64,000 nucleotides of DNA from Zymoseptoria tritici IPO323 (GCF_000219625.1 NC_018208.1:868001-932000); one strand, 5' to 3'; positions 9,878-21,419 are shown, numbered from the stretch's first letter. Notes: generated by a model from the letters alone, not told the origin. A program made the numbers and translations.

Positions 9878-10879
9878 ATGCCATCGGCGAAACAAACCGC
9901 TCCCATGGACGTCAACGCTCGACCGCCGATGTCGTGGTGCGTCGACTGCGCCAACAACGGTCTAGAGTTTTGCGACAGACAGATCAACACCCCGTGCACA
10001 CAGTGTACGCAACACAACAACAAACCGGAAACCGTCAATCCACGCGTATGCACTCAGGCGCATCCTCGGGCCTGGCCACATCCAACCAAGTGGCAGGCCA
10101 GACAGATGGAGAGGCGCATGATGAGGAATCTCGACGGTACTGGGCGTGTTATCGGCAATGTTGGCAAGGTCATCGTCGATACCAGACCACCTCCTGCTCC
10201 CCAACCGCAGCAGCCACTCAGGATACAGCAGCCGCTCAGAGCGCAGCAAACCGGCAATCGTCGACCCGCATTGACGCGCCCACTGCCATCGGCTCATAGA
10301 CCATTGCCAGGCAGCCCATACCTACCACCTGCTACCGCACCTGGCTATGCAGGAGCACCGCGATATGGCTACGGACATGCACCCCCGCCACCGCCGGCCC
10401 AGCAGCAGCATCGCTATGGCTACGGCCCGCCACCACATCTCCATCCGGACTGGGCTCATTTCCAACCGGACTGGGCTCGTCAGCAGTACGGACATGTTCA
10501 GCAGCCTGCGGCCACTCCACAATATCCGCCATCACCACCACCACTACTTCCAGCATCGCCACCTCCAACGGCAGCTGAGATGCTAATCAGACAGCAAGTT
10601 GAAATCGCAAAGCTGAAGGAAGAAGCCGCTGAGTGGAAGCGGCAAGCCAATGCACGCAACGCCCCGAAGGAGGTGAAGCAGTGTGACGCCGATAGACTGC
10701 CTGTCGAGAGTGTCAAGGTCAAGCGAGAGCGGGAACCAGAAGATGACAGCACGTTCGAACCGGCCAGCAAAGACCGGCGTCCAAATGGCGTGGAAAACCG
10801 TGCGGCCAGTCCGAAGATCAAGGTGGAGCCCGGGGTTGAGGAGCAAACTGACAGCAGGGCCCATGATGATCGTCGCTGA
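9878..10879 (+). CDS. Proline-rich orphan protein with an N-terminal cysteine cluster
   Basis: Single-exon frame of 333 residues from the ATG at 9878. An in-frame frame extends further upstream, but this ATG has the better context. Near the N-terminus WCVDCANNGLEFCDRQ is followed by PCTQC, giving C-x2-C-x8-C-x7-C-x2-C, a likely zinc-binding cluster. The middle (about 105-245) is rich in Pro, Gln and Tyr with YGYG repeats. A short helix with coiled-coil spacing follows (AEMLIRQQVEIAKLKEEAAE), then a charged tail with KVKRE and IKVEP, which resemble SUMO acceptor sites (psi-K-x-E). I do not recognise the family. A nuclear or scaffold role is conceivable but not shown. It diverges from the two-module gene with 170 bp between the starts. 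Confidence 0.6.
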   Translation: MPSAKQTAPMDVNARPPMSWCVDCANNGLEFCDRQINTPCTQCTQHNNKPETVNPRVCTQAHPRAWPHPTKWQARQMERRMMRNLDGTGRVIGNVGKVIVDTRPPPAPQPQQPLRIQQPLRAQQTGNRRPALTRPLPSAHRPLPGSPYLPPATAPGYAGAPRYGYGHAPPPPPAQQQHRYGYGPPPHLHPDWAHFQPDWARQQYGHVQQPAATPQYPPSPPPLLPASPPPTAAEMLIRQQVEIAKLKEEAAEWKRQANARNAPKEVKQCDADRLPVESVKVKREREPEDDSTFEPASKDRRPNGVENRAASPKIKVEPGVEEQTDSRAHDDRR

Positions 10880-12196
10880 GCGTCTTCGCGCTTCTGCAGC
10901 AGACCGTGAGGCATCTTGTTGCAACTTTTCGCCTATCCATGCGGAGTCTGAAGTATCTCATACTTTCTTTCTCTTGCACGATCGCGTGTCTCTCGCACCA
11001 TCGGCTGTCTCTTGCACCTTCGAGTGTCTCTTGCATTCTACAACATCTCTTACAAGGCTTCGCCATCTTCTGCAGCATCTAATCCAGTGCCTGTGTTTCT
11101 CTGAGCAGCATCTTCTGGGGCGCGCTGAAGTCAGACTGAAGGTCGCCAAAGGGGTTCGGCAAACATGGGTGGTGTCTGGGAGTTATGAACGGGCGCATTT
11201 ATGGAAGAAGAACGACGCGTGAATCGAGATGATGAGGAGATTGACAGCACAGCAAGGCGACGGACGTGAAGATGGACAGCGTAGGGAGATTGGCAGCGTC
11301 GACGTGTATGTTCAAGGTTCCATGTTACCAAATTAGACAAGCATCACATCACATCGGTTTCCGATAATCACGTGCTCGTGCCCCCACTTCTCGGTCCTTA
11401 TCGCATTTTGAGGGGAGATGGGAGGGCTGGCAGAGGAGGGGTTGCTTGCTCTTCCATTTTACACCAACGTTATTCGCAAGTATCTCAACGAACCAAAGAA
11501 TACCTTGACCTTGTTCTTCACACTTGCGCAGCTTCCTTTATTGGAATCTCCCTCGGACGGGAGCCGGACAGGAACCTCGCACCACGTCGAATCAATCGTC
11601 TTCAGGGCCCGACCTTCCAAGCTGTACGAAGCTCCAGGCAGCTCTCCCACCTCCCCTTCGTCAGTCCCACCCGAGCTCGGCTGAGAGCCGCGCAGCATTC
11701 CACAGCACAGCTAGACGCCATTGAGAGCGAGACGACGGTCGCTGTATCTTGCTGCGAAAGGGCGCATCGCTGTAGGGTGTGTTAGCGGACGAGAGCGAGC
11801 CCGTATTCTCCATCCGCGACAAATCTCTCACAGTAGACGGACTGCCTCGATCGAGCAACAGAATCCCGTCGTTCTTCGTCACCACCACACACTAGACTGC
11901 CCGTGGCCAACCTCAGGCTCATACTTTCTTGCTTGCCGGTCGGCTCTTCTCGCATTGCTCAGCGTTCCCCCCACACCAGAACCCGAAGCTCTCCAATTCC
12001 GCGGGTGCACCACCACCGACCTGTCCTTGTCTCATCCAACCAGCAGCAACGCACCGACCAGCTCCAGCTCCAGCAGCCTCAGCTCGCTCCAGCTCTCACA
12101 CAGCTTGCGGTCCACCTGATCTGGATCCCACCGCGACCCTCGACAAGGCATTGACTGGTGACTGGAGTGGCATCTACCCCTGCCTGCTCGCGCACC
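10880..12196. other. Intergenic region with a short tandem repeat; no supported gene
   Basis: This holds the 3' region of the proline-rich gene, a five-copy 19-bp repeat (10970-11064), and about 850 bases of CT- and CCA-rich sequence before 12197. That sequence looks like the long promoter and 5' leader of the zinc-finger gene. Open frames here overlap each other on both strands and lack protein features. Confidence 0.55.
10970..11064. repeat. Imperfect 19-bp tandem repeat, five copies
   Basis: Units start at 10970, 10989, 11008, 11027 and 11046 and begin TCTCTTGCAC, TCTCTCGCAC, TCTCTTGCAC, TCTCTTGCAT and TCTCTTACAA. Copies two and three differ at only a few positions; the outer copies are more diverged. 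Confidence 0.75.
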
Positions 12197-14172
12197 ATGC
12201 CGCCCCGCACCGCCGCCAACAACCTCACCTCCTCCTTCAACATCGCCGACGCCAACAACGAAGTCGTCTGTCCCTTGCGCAATCAAGATGGCAGCAATTG
12301 TAGAAAGCGGTGCCTTGGCGTGAGTGAATACATATCCTCGAACATGCCTCTTGCAATGCACCTCGCCCTCTGTCGCATTGTCGCTCAACCAAGCTTGCAC
12401 TTCACCTCAATGCAACATGCGATCGCTTCGAGAAGCAGGCACGACCCACTGACATTCACCCTTCATACCATACCCTCAATCCCGTACTGACCACACCTCT
12501 CCACCACAGGAAAAGCGCTTTCGCTCCATGCAAGAGCACATTCGCCGAGCACACCCCGAGTACTACATCCCGAAACTACCCGCCACGAAAGAGAGCTTCG
12601 AGTTGATGATCAACACTCCACCGCATGAGATACCACCCCCGCAAGAGAACAATAACAACAACAACACACCCAACAACTCTACTTCGGTGCTGCGGCAGCT
12701 CCAACACACACAACAGCTCTCTGATCCGTCAGGTCTGTCACCATCATTCAACCTTGACGGTCATATGGGCTCATCCTACGAAGGATATCACGCTCTCGGC
12801 GGTCACGATGGTGGTTACTACACCGCCGGTGACGCCGAAGCCGCCGCCATCTTCACCAACATGCAGTTTCAACAACGCTCCTCTGACGAGTACCGTCGAG
12901 GCTCCCTCATACCCGCCGCAAGTGCTGCCGCCGCACTAGCACAATTACATTCCCATCGAGGTGCCGACTCAGATTGGCCCACTGAGAGCATGGGACAGCA
13001 GGTGATCTTCCCTTCCCTGCAGATGTCGCCGACAGTCACTGAGGCCGATCTTCTTCAGGACTATTACGGGTCCAACAATGACCTCAAATCCAACCCTTTC
13101 CACGTCGATCCTCAGCTCGAAGACAACTCCTACCTCCACGATCACTCACAGTTCCAACCCAACTCGCATTCAGACGGCCCTGCAGGTTTGATCTCTCCAT
13201 CCGATCGTCCCAGCACACTTCCTCCCTTACAGAGAAGTCTGTCTCGGGGTGGTCATTCGAATCGACCTCGCAAGTCAAGTCTGTCTCAACAGGCGAGAAT
13301 GGCCAAGCATGAGCGGAAGAGATCGAAAGACTTGATCAAGCGGAGTAGTGGTGGTGATCGCAAAGCCTTTAGTGCCGAGCCCAGCAACAATCCAGCCTTT
13401 CTCTACGGTAAGAGGTGGGAAGACCTGATTGATGCTGCTGCCAGTGCTACAGAGGAGGAGGACTCGAGAGATCTGACGCCGGTATGTTGATTTGTCTTGT
13501 TGAGATGTGCCGGATCAGCGCCATTTGTCTTCGTCGCCCCTGGGAAAACAACGCTCACCCCCCTCTCAGATCCCCGCATCGCCATATCAATCACCACAAG
13601 TCGCCTCTCGCACCTCATTACCGCCACCCTTCGGCGGTCTCGGCGCTCAATTCACCTCCTTCCAAGCATCACCCCTCAACCGTGCTCTCACTCCACCCGA
13701 CGCAAATCACCACTCCGGCCTCGACATGCAAACCTTCCCCTCCGTGGACGACTCATCACTCTCCTCCAACCTGTCTCATCAACACCACAACTCCGCGGAC
13801 TCGGGCTCCCAATTTCAGATCATGAACCCCTCATCAATCGACTCGACTTCGTCGGAAGTATTTCCACCAGGATCCGGCGGCAGCGGTAGCGGTGGTCCGA
13901 TTGGCAGTTCTAGCGGCGGTGTAGGTCTGAACTCCACCACCGCCACCGCGGGTCTCAGTGGCGCGAATGGACCAGTCCAGATCTACTGTGCGGGATGTCG
14001 AAGGCTGTGCTCGCTGAAGGAAGCGTTTGCGTGTACTGGATGTATTTGTGGGCTTTGCGGCGTCTGCGCGAATGCGATTGTGAGCGAGCAGAGTCGTGGG
14101 AGGATGAGCATGTGTCCGAGGTGCCATGTCATGGATTCGAGTTACAAGCCTTTTGCATTGGATTTTCGGTAG
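12197..14172 (+). CDS. Zinc-finger protein with N-terminal C2H2-like and C-terminal RING-like clusters
   Basis: Three exons: 12197-12319, 12510-13481 and 13570-14172, all phase 0, with donors GTGAGT and GTATGT and acceptors CACAG and CTCAG, giving 565 residues. The N-terminus carries VCPLRNQDGSNCRKRC, and across the first intron HIRRAHPEYY, together a C2H2-type finger. The middle is Asn/Gln/Ser-rich and likely disordered, with a basic patch KHERKRSKDLIKR. The C-terminus (about 505-550) has IYCAGCRRLCSLKEAFACTG, then CICGLC, C, and CPRC, a paired-CxxC cluster that ends in the conserved-looking SYKPFALDF. The exon joins restore both fingers, which supports the model. A nuclear regulator is inferred. 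I do not assign a named orthologue. Confidence 0.8.
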
Positions 14173-15343
14173 ATGTGGGCGGGAGTGAGGACTGAGAGGA
14201 TGAGGAAAAAGTTTCACTTCGTTTGGGCGGAAGACGCAGTTTGAGTTGTCATGAAGCGATGACTTCACGAAAAGATACAGCACATGCCGCCATGATGAAT
14301 ATGGTTGGACATGGAATCGATCTGGAAACTTCAGACAGGATTGGGCCGGGCAGCCTTTTTGACTTCTTCTCCTCGCTCTGGGCTGGCTTCTTTGCTTTTG
14401 GATCGAGAATAGATCGGGTTTTGGGCGTTCAAGGAATTCTGGGATGAGACCCGGCGAGGAAGCCTGGGTGTAGATGATGAGACCATGGCCGCGAGACAGA
14501 GATGGGTCGAACGGACCACGAGAGCAGTCCGAGAACTGACTCAAGGCAAGCAAGACGAAGTCGAAAGACCTGGGGAAATTCGTCGATGAGGTATGAGCAT
14601 GAAGTTACGAAATGACTGAATAGAAGGACTGGACTTCTTTCCTCTTGTGCCTTGAAGGTGAATGTCACACTGTGCTTCAATCTGCACTTGTCTATGTGAG
14701 CGGCGGTTGTCGAAGTCGCCCCTATTTAGGTATGCCACCAACCGACTTCTGGTCTATGCTGTGCAATAAGAGTTCTTTGCGCTTCGCAAAGAACACGGCG
14801 CCAATCTCCTCCTTCCCCAATGATGAGTCGTATTCCGCCTGAAGCCGGTCCGGTATGATATCATTTCATTGGGCGGATTTAAGCTTTGACGGTAAACTAT
14901 CATCAAAATTGAATGAAGTCAATGGACAAAGCTCTCGTCTGCACGTTGAACATCTACAACGATACATCGACACGACGGTAGTGCATGCCGAGTGTCGTGG
15001 CATTTCCTTACTCACTCTGATTTTGTACATCATTGCGTGTCGAAAGACTCGACAGGTGTCATCGATTGTTGCTCAAGTCTCGCCCCAAACTCGCCGTCGC
15101 TGCCGGGCACATCCTTGTCGTGCTTCTGGGGAAATTGGAGCTTGGATCAAATAACATCGGCCTACGTCAGCGTTCCCTTCATTCTGGTATCTGTGCGCAA
15201 ACCTGTCCGAGTCTCCACCGCCGTTCTTCAATTACACACCTCTTCCCCCTCTCCTACAGGCATCCTCCCTCCTCGTCCACGCACCTGAAGAAGGCCACAC
15301 TCCTTCACCATCACGCCGTCCCTCGCGAGGATAACATCACAAC
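14173..15343. other. Intergenic region between the zinc-finger gene and SLM1-like gene
   Basis: About 1.17 kb, holding the 3' region of the left gene and the promoter and leader of the right gene. A pyrimidine-rich stretch (about 15220-15340) ends just before the SLM1-like ATG, as is common for fungal leaders. No gene seen. Confidence 0.6.
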
Positions 15344-18224
15344 ATGTCGAGTAACTACAGCTCAACAAAGTACGGCTCGGTGCCGTCCCCGAGCACCCCA
15401 GGCTATGGCAACTCCGCCGTCACCGACTTCGCCAACCCCTCCTCCGGCCCACCACAAGGCGGTCAATTCACCGAAGAATTCGACGCCTCGCAACGCGGCT
15501 CCAGTCTCATCGATGGACCCGGCATCGGTCGCTCCAGCTCCCGCGCGTCGACCGCAGTCGGCGGTGTGTCGCGCAACAACACGCTCAAGAAGAAGACGAG
15601 CGTGAAACGCATGGGAAGTTTGCGCCGCAGCGGCAGCAAGAAGAGCATGACCGCCGGCAGCATCCGCGGTGTCTCCGCTCACAACGAGGAAGACTTCCAC
15701 AGCGCGTTCTTCACTCCCGTGCCGACGACGGGCACCCCGACGGAAGTCCTGGCGAACCGATTTCAGGCGTGGAGATCGCTGCTCAAGTCGCTGATTACGT
15801 ACTTTCGCGAGATTCAGTCGAGTTACGAGGCGAGGGCTAAGGCGGTGCATAAAGTACAGAACACGCTGGCCAACATGTCGCATCCGTCGGTGTTCTTGTC
15901 GAATAACGGACTGGGTGAAGCGGCGAGGATACTGGAGGATTATCATAAACATTCGATGTTAGAGGCGAAGAAGTCGGAGGATATTGAGAATGATGTGATT
16001 GGCGCGTTGAGTGGACTGCGCGCGGATTTGGGGCAGAAGATCAAGGAGATTAAGAGTTTAAGTGGGGACTTCAAGAATAGCGTGGAGAAGGAGAAGGAGA
16101 ATACGAGGAGAGAGGTGGAGAAGTTGAAGGATGCGTTGCAGCATGCTGGGCATGAGGATGCTGTGGGGAAGAATGATCCGTATGTGGTCAGGTTGGGAGT
16201 GGAGAGGGCGATTGAACGGCAGTTGGATGAGGAGAATTATTTGCATCGGGTATGTTGTGACTGAGGAGAGAGGGTGGAGTACTGTGCTAACTTGTTACAG
16301 GCATACCTCAACCTTGAGAGCTCCGGCCGTGAGCTCGAGGCTATTGTGGTTGGCGAGATCCAGAAAGCATACAACGCTCTCGCTGGCATCCTCAAGCGTG
16401 AAGGTGACGATGCCTACGCCGCGGTTGAGGGTCTTCGCACTGGTCCAATCGCCATGCCCAAGGATGAAGAGTGGCACCACTTTGTCACCAGTGATCCTCA
16501 CTTCGTCGATCCTGATCTCCCTCTCCGCCGCATCGAGAACATCGAATATCCCGGCCGAAACCACCCGCAGGCCACCGAGATCCGCGCAGGCATGCTCGAG
16601 CGAAAGTCCAAGTACCTCAAATCGTACACGCCCGGCTGGTACGTCCTCTCCGCCACCCACCTGCACGAATTCAAGTCCGCGGACAAGATCTATACCCAGC
16701 CGCCGGTGATGTCGCTCTACCTCCTCGACCAGAAACTCGGCTCTCACAGTGACCGCGGTTCCAGCAGCCACAAATTCATGCTCAAAGGCAAGCAATCCGG
16801 CGGCGTGCACAAGGGTCACAACTGGGTCTTCCGCGCCGAATCATTCGAAACGATGATGGCCTGGTTCGAAGACATCCGCGTACTGACCGAGAAGACCGGC
16901 GAAGAGCGCAACGCGTTCGTGAGAAAGCACGCTAGAAGCGTCAGTGGCACGAGCGAGCGAGGCACCGTCAGCAGCGATGGTCTCGAAGACGACGAAGCCG
17001 ATCGTGCGCCCTACTCGGCCGATGTCGCGAGTTTGAACCCGCCTGAGCCGAAACCCCAGCGGCCGCAGCCAGGTGAGTGAGTGCTCCCCTTTTATTGCTG
17101 CGTTCCGCGTTATAAACTAGATCGGCTGTACTGATCGTGTGTCTTGTTCGTGATGTCTAGGCGGCAGATTCCCATCTGACCTTGCCCTTCGCACTGTGGG
17201 AACGATGCCACCTACCGACGGCCAGGATGATTCGGACGATGATCGCGATGTCGTCCCTGTGCCGAGCAGCGCGCTCTCTGGATCCGCGCAGCAGGAATAT
17301 GCTGGTCAGGATCCTTACCGCCTGGACGGTGTCCGAACCTCTGTCGAGACAGCTCGCAACGCGCCATATGGCGGTGAGTCCGCTTACATCCAGCAGCCGC
17401 AGACGCAGCCTCCACAGCAACCAATTCAGCAGCGCGATGTTGTCAACACCACACCACCACCGGTTCAAACCCAGACCTACGCCCTCCCGATTGAGCGCCA
17501 GCCGAGTATCAGCCAGGAACAAGCTCTCCCTCCACCGCAGCAACCCACCACCAGCCCCATCGCCGCGGCAGCACCTCAGACCGCCCCTGTGCAGACCTCC
17601 ACCGCGACACCCCTCCCAGCCGCCCCCCTCGCCCAGCAAGAAGACATGCCCCACCCCAACCTCGCCTCCGGCGAGTGGGAAATGCCCATCGTCGTTGGTG
17701 GAGCGGCCGCTGCGGGTGGTGTAGGAGCCGGCGTGCTCGGTGCGCAGGGTTATCAGCGTCATCAGGAATATGAGAGTGCGAAGACGGTCCCCGTCACGCC
17801 GCTTGAACCGGCTGAGCCGTTGAACCCGGGGATTGCGATTCCGATTTTGCCTACGTCGGGAGATGAGAAGGCCGGAGCTGGAATGGATGGCGCGGATGGA
17901 CATCCCATCCAGACGACTAGCAATACACTGCCGGTCGTATATGCCATTCCCACAGGTGGCAGCAGCCAGGTCGATGATGCTTCAAGCTCCCTCCCTCGCA
18001 GTACACCCGCTATACTGGACGATCCCGCGGGAACGAAGCCAGCGAAGATGATTGCTTCAAGCACCACTTCCACCACTAAGAGGGATTCTGGAGAAGAAGC
18101 CTTCCCTCTCGGCGGCAACGAGAAAGAAGGCGCGCACTTGACCGGTCAGTTGTTCCCGAGGGTCATCAGACATGATACGAGTTTGAGCGTTAGTAAGTTG
18201 CATGTGCCGGGGGAGTTCAAGTGA
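15344..18224 (+). CDS. SLM1: SLM1/SLM2-family PH-domain protein
   Basis: Three exons: 15344-16249, 16301-17072 and 17161-18224 (introns 51 and 88 nt; phases 0 and 1), giving 913 residues. The N-terminus is Ser-rich and basic (KKKTSVKRMGSLRRS). Residues about 125-390 form long helices with FFTPVPTTGTPTEVLANRFQ and many heptads, the BAR-like part of Slm proteins. A PH domain spans about 400-500 (MLERKSKYLKSYTPGWYVLS to MMAWFEDIRVLTEK). Known: Slm1/2 bind PI(4,5)P2 at eisosomes, are TORC2 substrates, and link membrane stress to sphingolipid and actin control. The last exon is almost all low-complexity Pro/Gln and ends in GQLFPRVIRHDTSLSVSKLH, which looks conserved. The long tail of about 350 residues is larger than in yeast. 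Confidence 0.9.
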
Positions 18225-18579
18225 ACACTCTTCCTCGCTGCGATGCGAAATTGCGGACCACAGAGACGACAGAACTAGGGATGGGCGCGAACAGTTGCGT
18301 TTGGGAATACACACGGATCGGAGAGGAAGGGAGTGCGTGGATTGGTTGGTACACATGAGGACCGGGAGGGGTTGGACTTGTAGGTTTATTGTACTGTAGC
18401 GTAGGTCTTGCTTTTGGATTCTTTTGTGTATGAAGATGTTTGGCACTTTTTTGATCGGAAACAGTCTACACATGGGACCCCGCTAGTTCAAGCTAGTTCG
18501 ACATCCCTCCAGGCTCTCTAGTCGATAATCATCGACAGTCTATCGACTCGCAGCTGGTTCATCAACCCATCGCTTTGGC
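18225..18579. other. Intergenic, 3' end of SLM1-like gene and promoter of the kinase gene
   Basis: 355 bases with no supported gene or distinctive motif. Confidence 0.6.
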
Positions 18580-20062
18580 ATGTTTCGGGCAGCCAGCGTA
18601 AGAAAGCTTATTGCTCGTTCGATCACAACATCCCGTCGCGCCTTCTCATGCACCCACAACCCCGCCTCGATAGATGCGGATCATTACACCTGCAACCTCG
18701 ACGCCGAGCCGCTCCATCGATATCGAGCGGGCGGCTATCATCCCGTCCGGCTAGGTGATATATTTCACCATGGGCGATACAAAATCCTACACAAACTCGG
18801 CTGGGGCAGCTATTCCACCGTTTGGGCCGCGCGAGACTCCAGGCAAGTAAGCCCTTCCTTTGCTCCGCTTGGGACTCATCTTCGCGCACTAACCGAAGCA
18901 GTGAGCAAACGTATGTTGCCATCAAGATTCCCGTCGCAACGCTTCGTCGCGAGGGCCAGGAGCGCGAGGCATTGGAGGCGGTTGCCGCCATCGCACCTAG
19001 CCACCCAGGGCGACGTTACCTGCCTCTTTGCTGGACCAATTCCCACTCACAGGACCAAATGGAGTGCACCACTGCCTGGTGCTGGATATCGTCGGAACTA
19101 GCGTGCAGGACGTGGTGGAGAATCGCTTTGATATGACCCGTCTGCCCGGCCAACTGGCGAGGAGGATTGCACAGCAGGTGATACGAGGAGTGAATTGTCT
19201 ACACGACCATGGAATCGGGCATGGAGGTTTGTGAAGCCGCCCCACCCACCGCTGCAATTCAAGTGGAAGTTCATATGCTGACAACGCTCTCAGATCTCCA
19301 CATCCACAACATCGCCTTGGACGTCCCACCAGCACATTCCCTATCGACGGAGGACTTCGTGCAGATCTACGGCGCCCCTGAGACTATGCCCGTGGTCAGG
19401 AAGGACGGCCAGCCGATCGTTGAAGCGGGAATACCTCCCTACCTCGTCGCACCGGGCACTCGCAAAGACGACCTGGATGTCGACACTGTCAACGTCAAAA
19501 TCGTCGACTTTGGCGGGGCGTTCATCCAGTCGACTTCCGCATTGGAGATCCACACTCCGCTCGTGGTTCGCGCGCCGGAGGCCATTTTTCGCGATGAGTA
19601 CGTCGATACTAGGGTGGATTTGTGGGGTCTGGGTTGCATGGTTGGTGTAGAACAAGACTGCATACCCTCATTACCCGAGACTAATACAACATTCACTGGT
19701 TACAGATCTTCGAACTCGTCGCCGGCCAGCCGCCGTTCGACAACATCCTCGTCACGCCCCCCTCTCTCGTCCGCCAGATGCTGACTCTGACGGGCGATGC
19801 TCTTCCGGAGCGATGGCACGCGAAGTGGCAAGCGATGTCCGACAGATCCACTGGTCGTCCGACGATAGAAGAAGACGAGGAGGAGGACTTGCGGACGCTC
19901 CAGTCATGGCTGGAAGAGGTTTATTTGGAGGGAGAAGGCGAGGCGGGCCTGGATCGAGATGATCTACGGAGAGTTGGTGGGCTTGTACGATCGATGCTTC
20001 GCTTGGAGCCTGGGGAGAGGGCGTCCACGCGGCTGGCTTTGCGGGATGAGTGGCTTGCATAG
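18580..20062 (+). pseudogene. SRPK-like protein kinase with an apparent 1-nt frameshift
   Basis: Four exons: 18580-18842, 18902-19226, 19294-19640 and 19706-20062. The N-lobe shows LGWGSYSTVW and YVAIK. The catalytic loop HGDLHIHN (assembled across intron 2), VDFGGAF, and RAPEAIFRDEYVDTRVDLWGLG follow, as in the fungal SRPK-like family that phosphorylates SR-type proteins. Intron 1 has no in-frame GT solution; AG|GCAAGT to CAG|T restores the frame, so it is a GC-AG intron. Within exon 2 the frame of HPGRRYLPL must shift by one base at about 19028 to continue as LLDQFPLTGPNG, which the family has next. This implies one missing T in a CTCTTTG run. It is either a sequencing error or a disabling mutation. 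The N-terminus (MFRAASVRKLIARS) is basic and possibly mitochondrial. Confidence 0.75.
18843..18901 (+). other. Non-canonical GC-AG intron of the kinase gene
   Basis: The donor context is CCAG|GCAAGT, the usual consensus of GC-AG introns, and the acceptor is GAAGCAG|T. Splicing joins GAC TCC AG to T GAG CAA ACG, giving DSSEQTYVAIK. The nearby GT (at 18847) does not give an open frame with any close acceptor. Confidence 0.7.
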
Positions 20063-20150
20063 GCTTCTGCGCCAAAAATCGTACAGTCGAGTGCAGACTT
20101 GACGTCGACTCCGCCCGCACAGTCGCAGCAAGGCCGGCCAACATTTCGAC

Positions 20151-20476
20151 ATGCAGGACATTTGGATGTACTTCGACTTCGAGAAGCTCAGCTACAATTC
20201 CCACGACATAGATCCTTCGCATCGCCACTTCGCTGGAACCTCGCAGATGCGATCATAGCTGAAGCGCGAGGCTCCTGCATCGGACGAGTTCGCTCCTCCA
20301 GACCGCGTAAGACTGCGGACTCAAATGACCTTTGAAGGCACATTGTGCAGTCAAGGAAAGAGCGACCTGAGTTCGATGAGTACCGTGCCAAAGTCGAAGA
20401 GTTCCTGGCTTCTCTGCATCGCAAGACGGAACACGAGCCGCAGCCTTTCATAGATACGACTGCGGATCTTCCTTAA
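20151..20476 (+). pseudogene. Possible small gene with an in-frame TAG
   Basis: From the ATG at 20151 a protein-like frame begins MQDIWMYFDFEKLSYNSHDI and reaches a TAG at 20256-20258. It continues in the same frame with LKREAPASDEFAPPDR to a good donor (GTAAGA, 20307), a 44-nt intron ending GTGCAG (20350), and a last exon 20351-20476 reading SRKERPEFDEYRAKVEEFLA before ending FIDTTADLP. Codon composition and the splice sites look real. I do not recognise the family. With the TAG read as sense the product would be about 93 residues. The gene lies between the kinase and the hAT element, about 500 bp from the latter, so RIP leakage (CAG to TAG) is a possible cause. Confidence 0.35.
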
Positions 20477-20983
20477 TTCTACACTTATCGGTGGAAATGC
20501 TGTATATTCAGGCTCGTCGTCTCGTGTCCGTGCAAAAGTTATGCCTGATGTGATGCCTGATGAAAGCCTCGCGCCCAACTACAACCAAAGTTTTCGTCGC
20601 TTCCACGCCAACGTCACCTTGTCTCACTTCGACTAAGGTACCACTACAAATCACAATTTTCGTCTTCCACTTCTCTCCCCGAGCTGTGAGACAGGAATAC
20701 ATCAAGTCTGAAGGCAAATCGAGGCACCGTCGGCGTTCTGTCCTCACATTACCAGAGGTCTGGTTCATCGGTCATCCCTCGGCGTGGATTCCACGTGCGA
20801 CCGTCGTCCGTGGCGCTGGATCCGTCTTCACGACGGGGATTCCTTTCGCACGAGGACGTGGGACCTCATGAATTTTCCGTCTTCGGCCATTACCCTCGCA
20901 CCCTGGCAAGTGGCAACTATCTTTGGCATTTCGCCGTGTTCATCCACGCTAGAACTATGGGATCCCTGTCACAGCTGTACGAC
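20477..20983. other. Left flank of the hAT element, no supported gene
   Basis: About 500 bases of ordinary base composition, not RIP-like. It ends with the left target duplication TGTACGAC (20976-20983). Confidence 0.6.
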
Positions 20984-20994
20984 TAGGGATGGCT
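20984..20994 (+). repeat. Left terminal inverted repeat of the hAT element
   Basis: TAGGGATGGCT, directly inside the target duplication TGTACGAC. Confidence 0.9.
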
Positions 20995-21419
20995 CCCACG
21001 AATACACTACACAGCCTTCCACGCGTGTACACAAGTGTATTCCGTATATACAAATCTTGGTGCAGTAGATACACAAGGGTAATAAATCACGCTTACCTGT
21101 ATTAGCATAGTAGGTAGTATAGTTATCGGTGTTTCCTCGCTCTTCTTATTGCCGCTGCACCTCTTGTTACTTTTTACTACTCTCGTTGCTCTTAAATGCG
21201 ACTAATTACATTGCCGTCCTTCTGAAGTGCTCTAAGTAGCTAGTAAGGTCTGTATTCGATAGAGTCGTAACGTTATTAATAGAAGAACGAGGCTAGTAAG
21301 GGTGTCGATAGAGGTGCCGGTAGAGTCGTTATTAGTAAACAAAAGGAAGGCTAGTCGCTACAGAGTTGTGTTAGTTCTTACACCTTATAAACTATCTAAT
21401 TTACTGCTTCTTAAACCCT

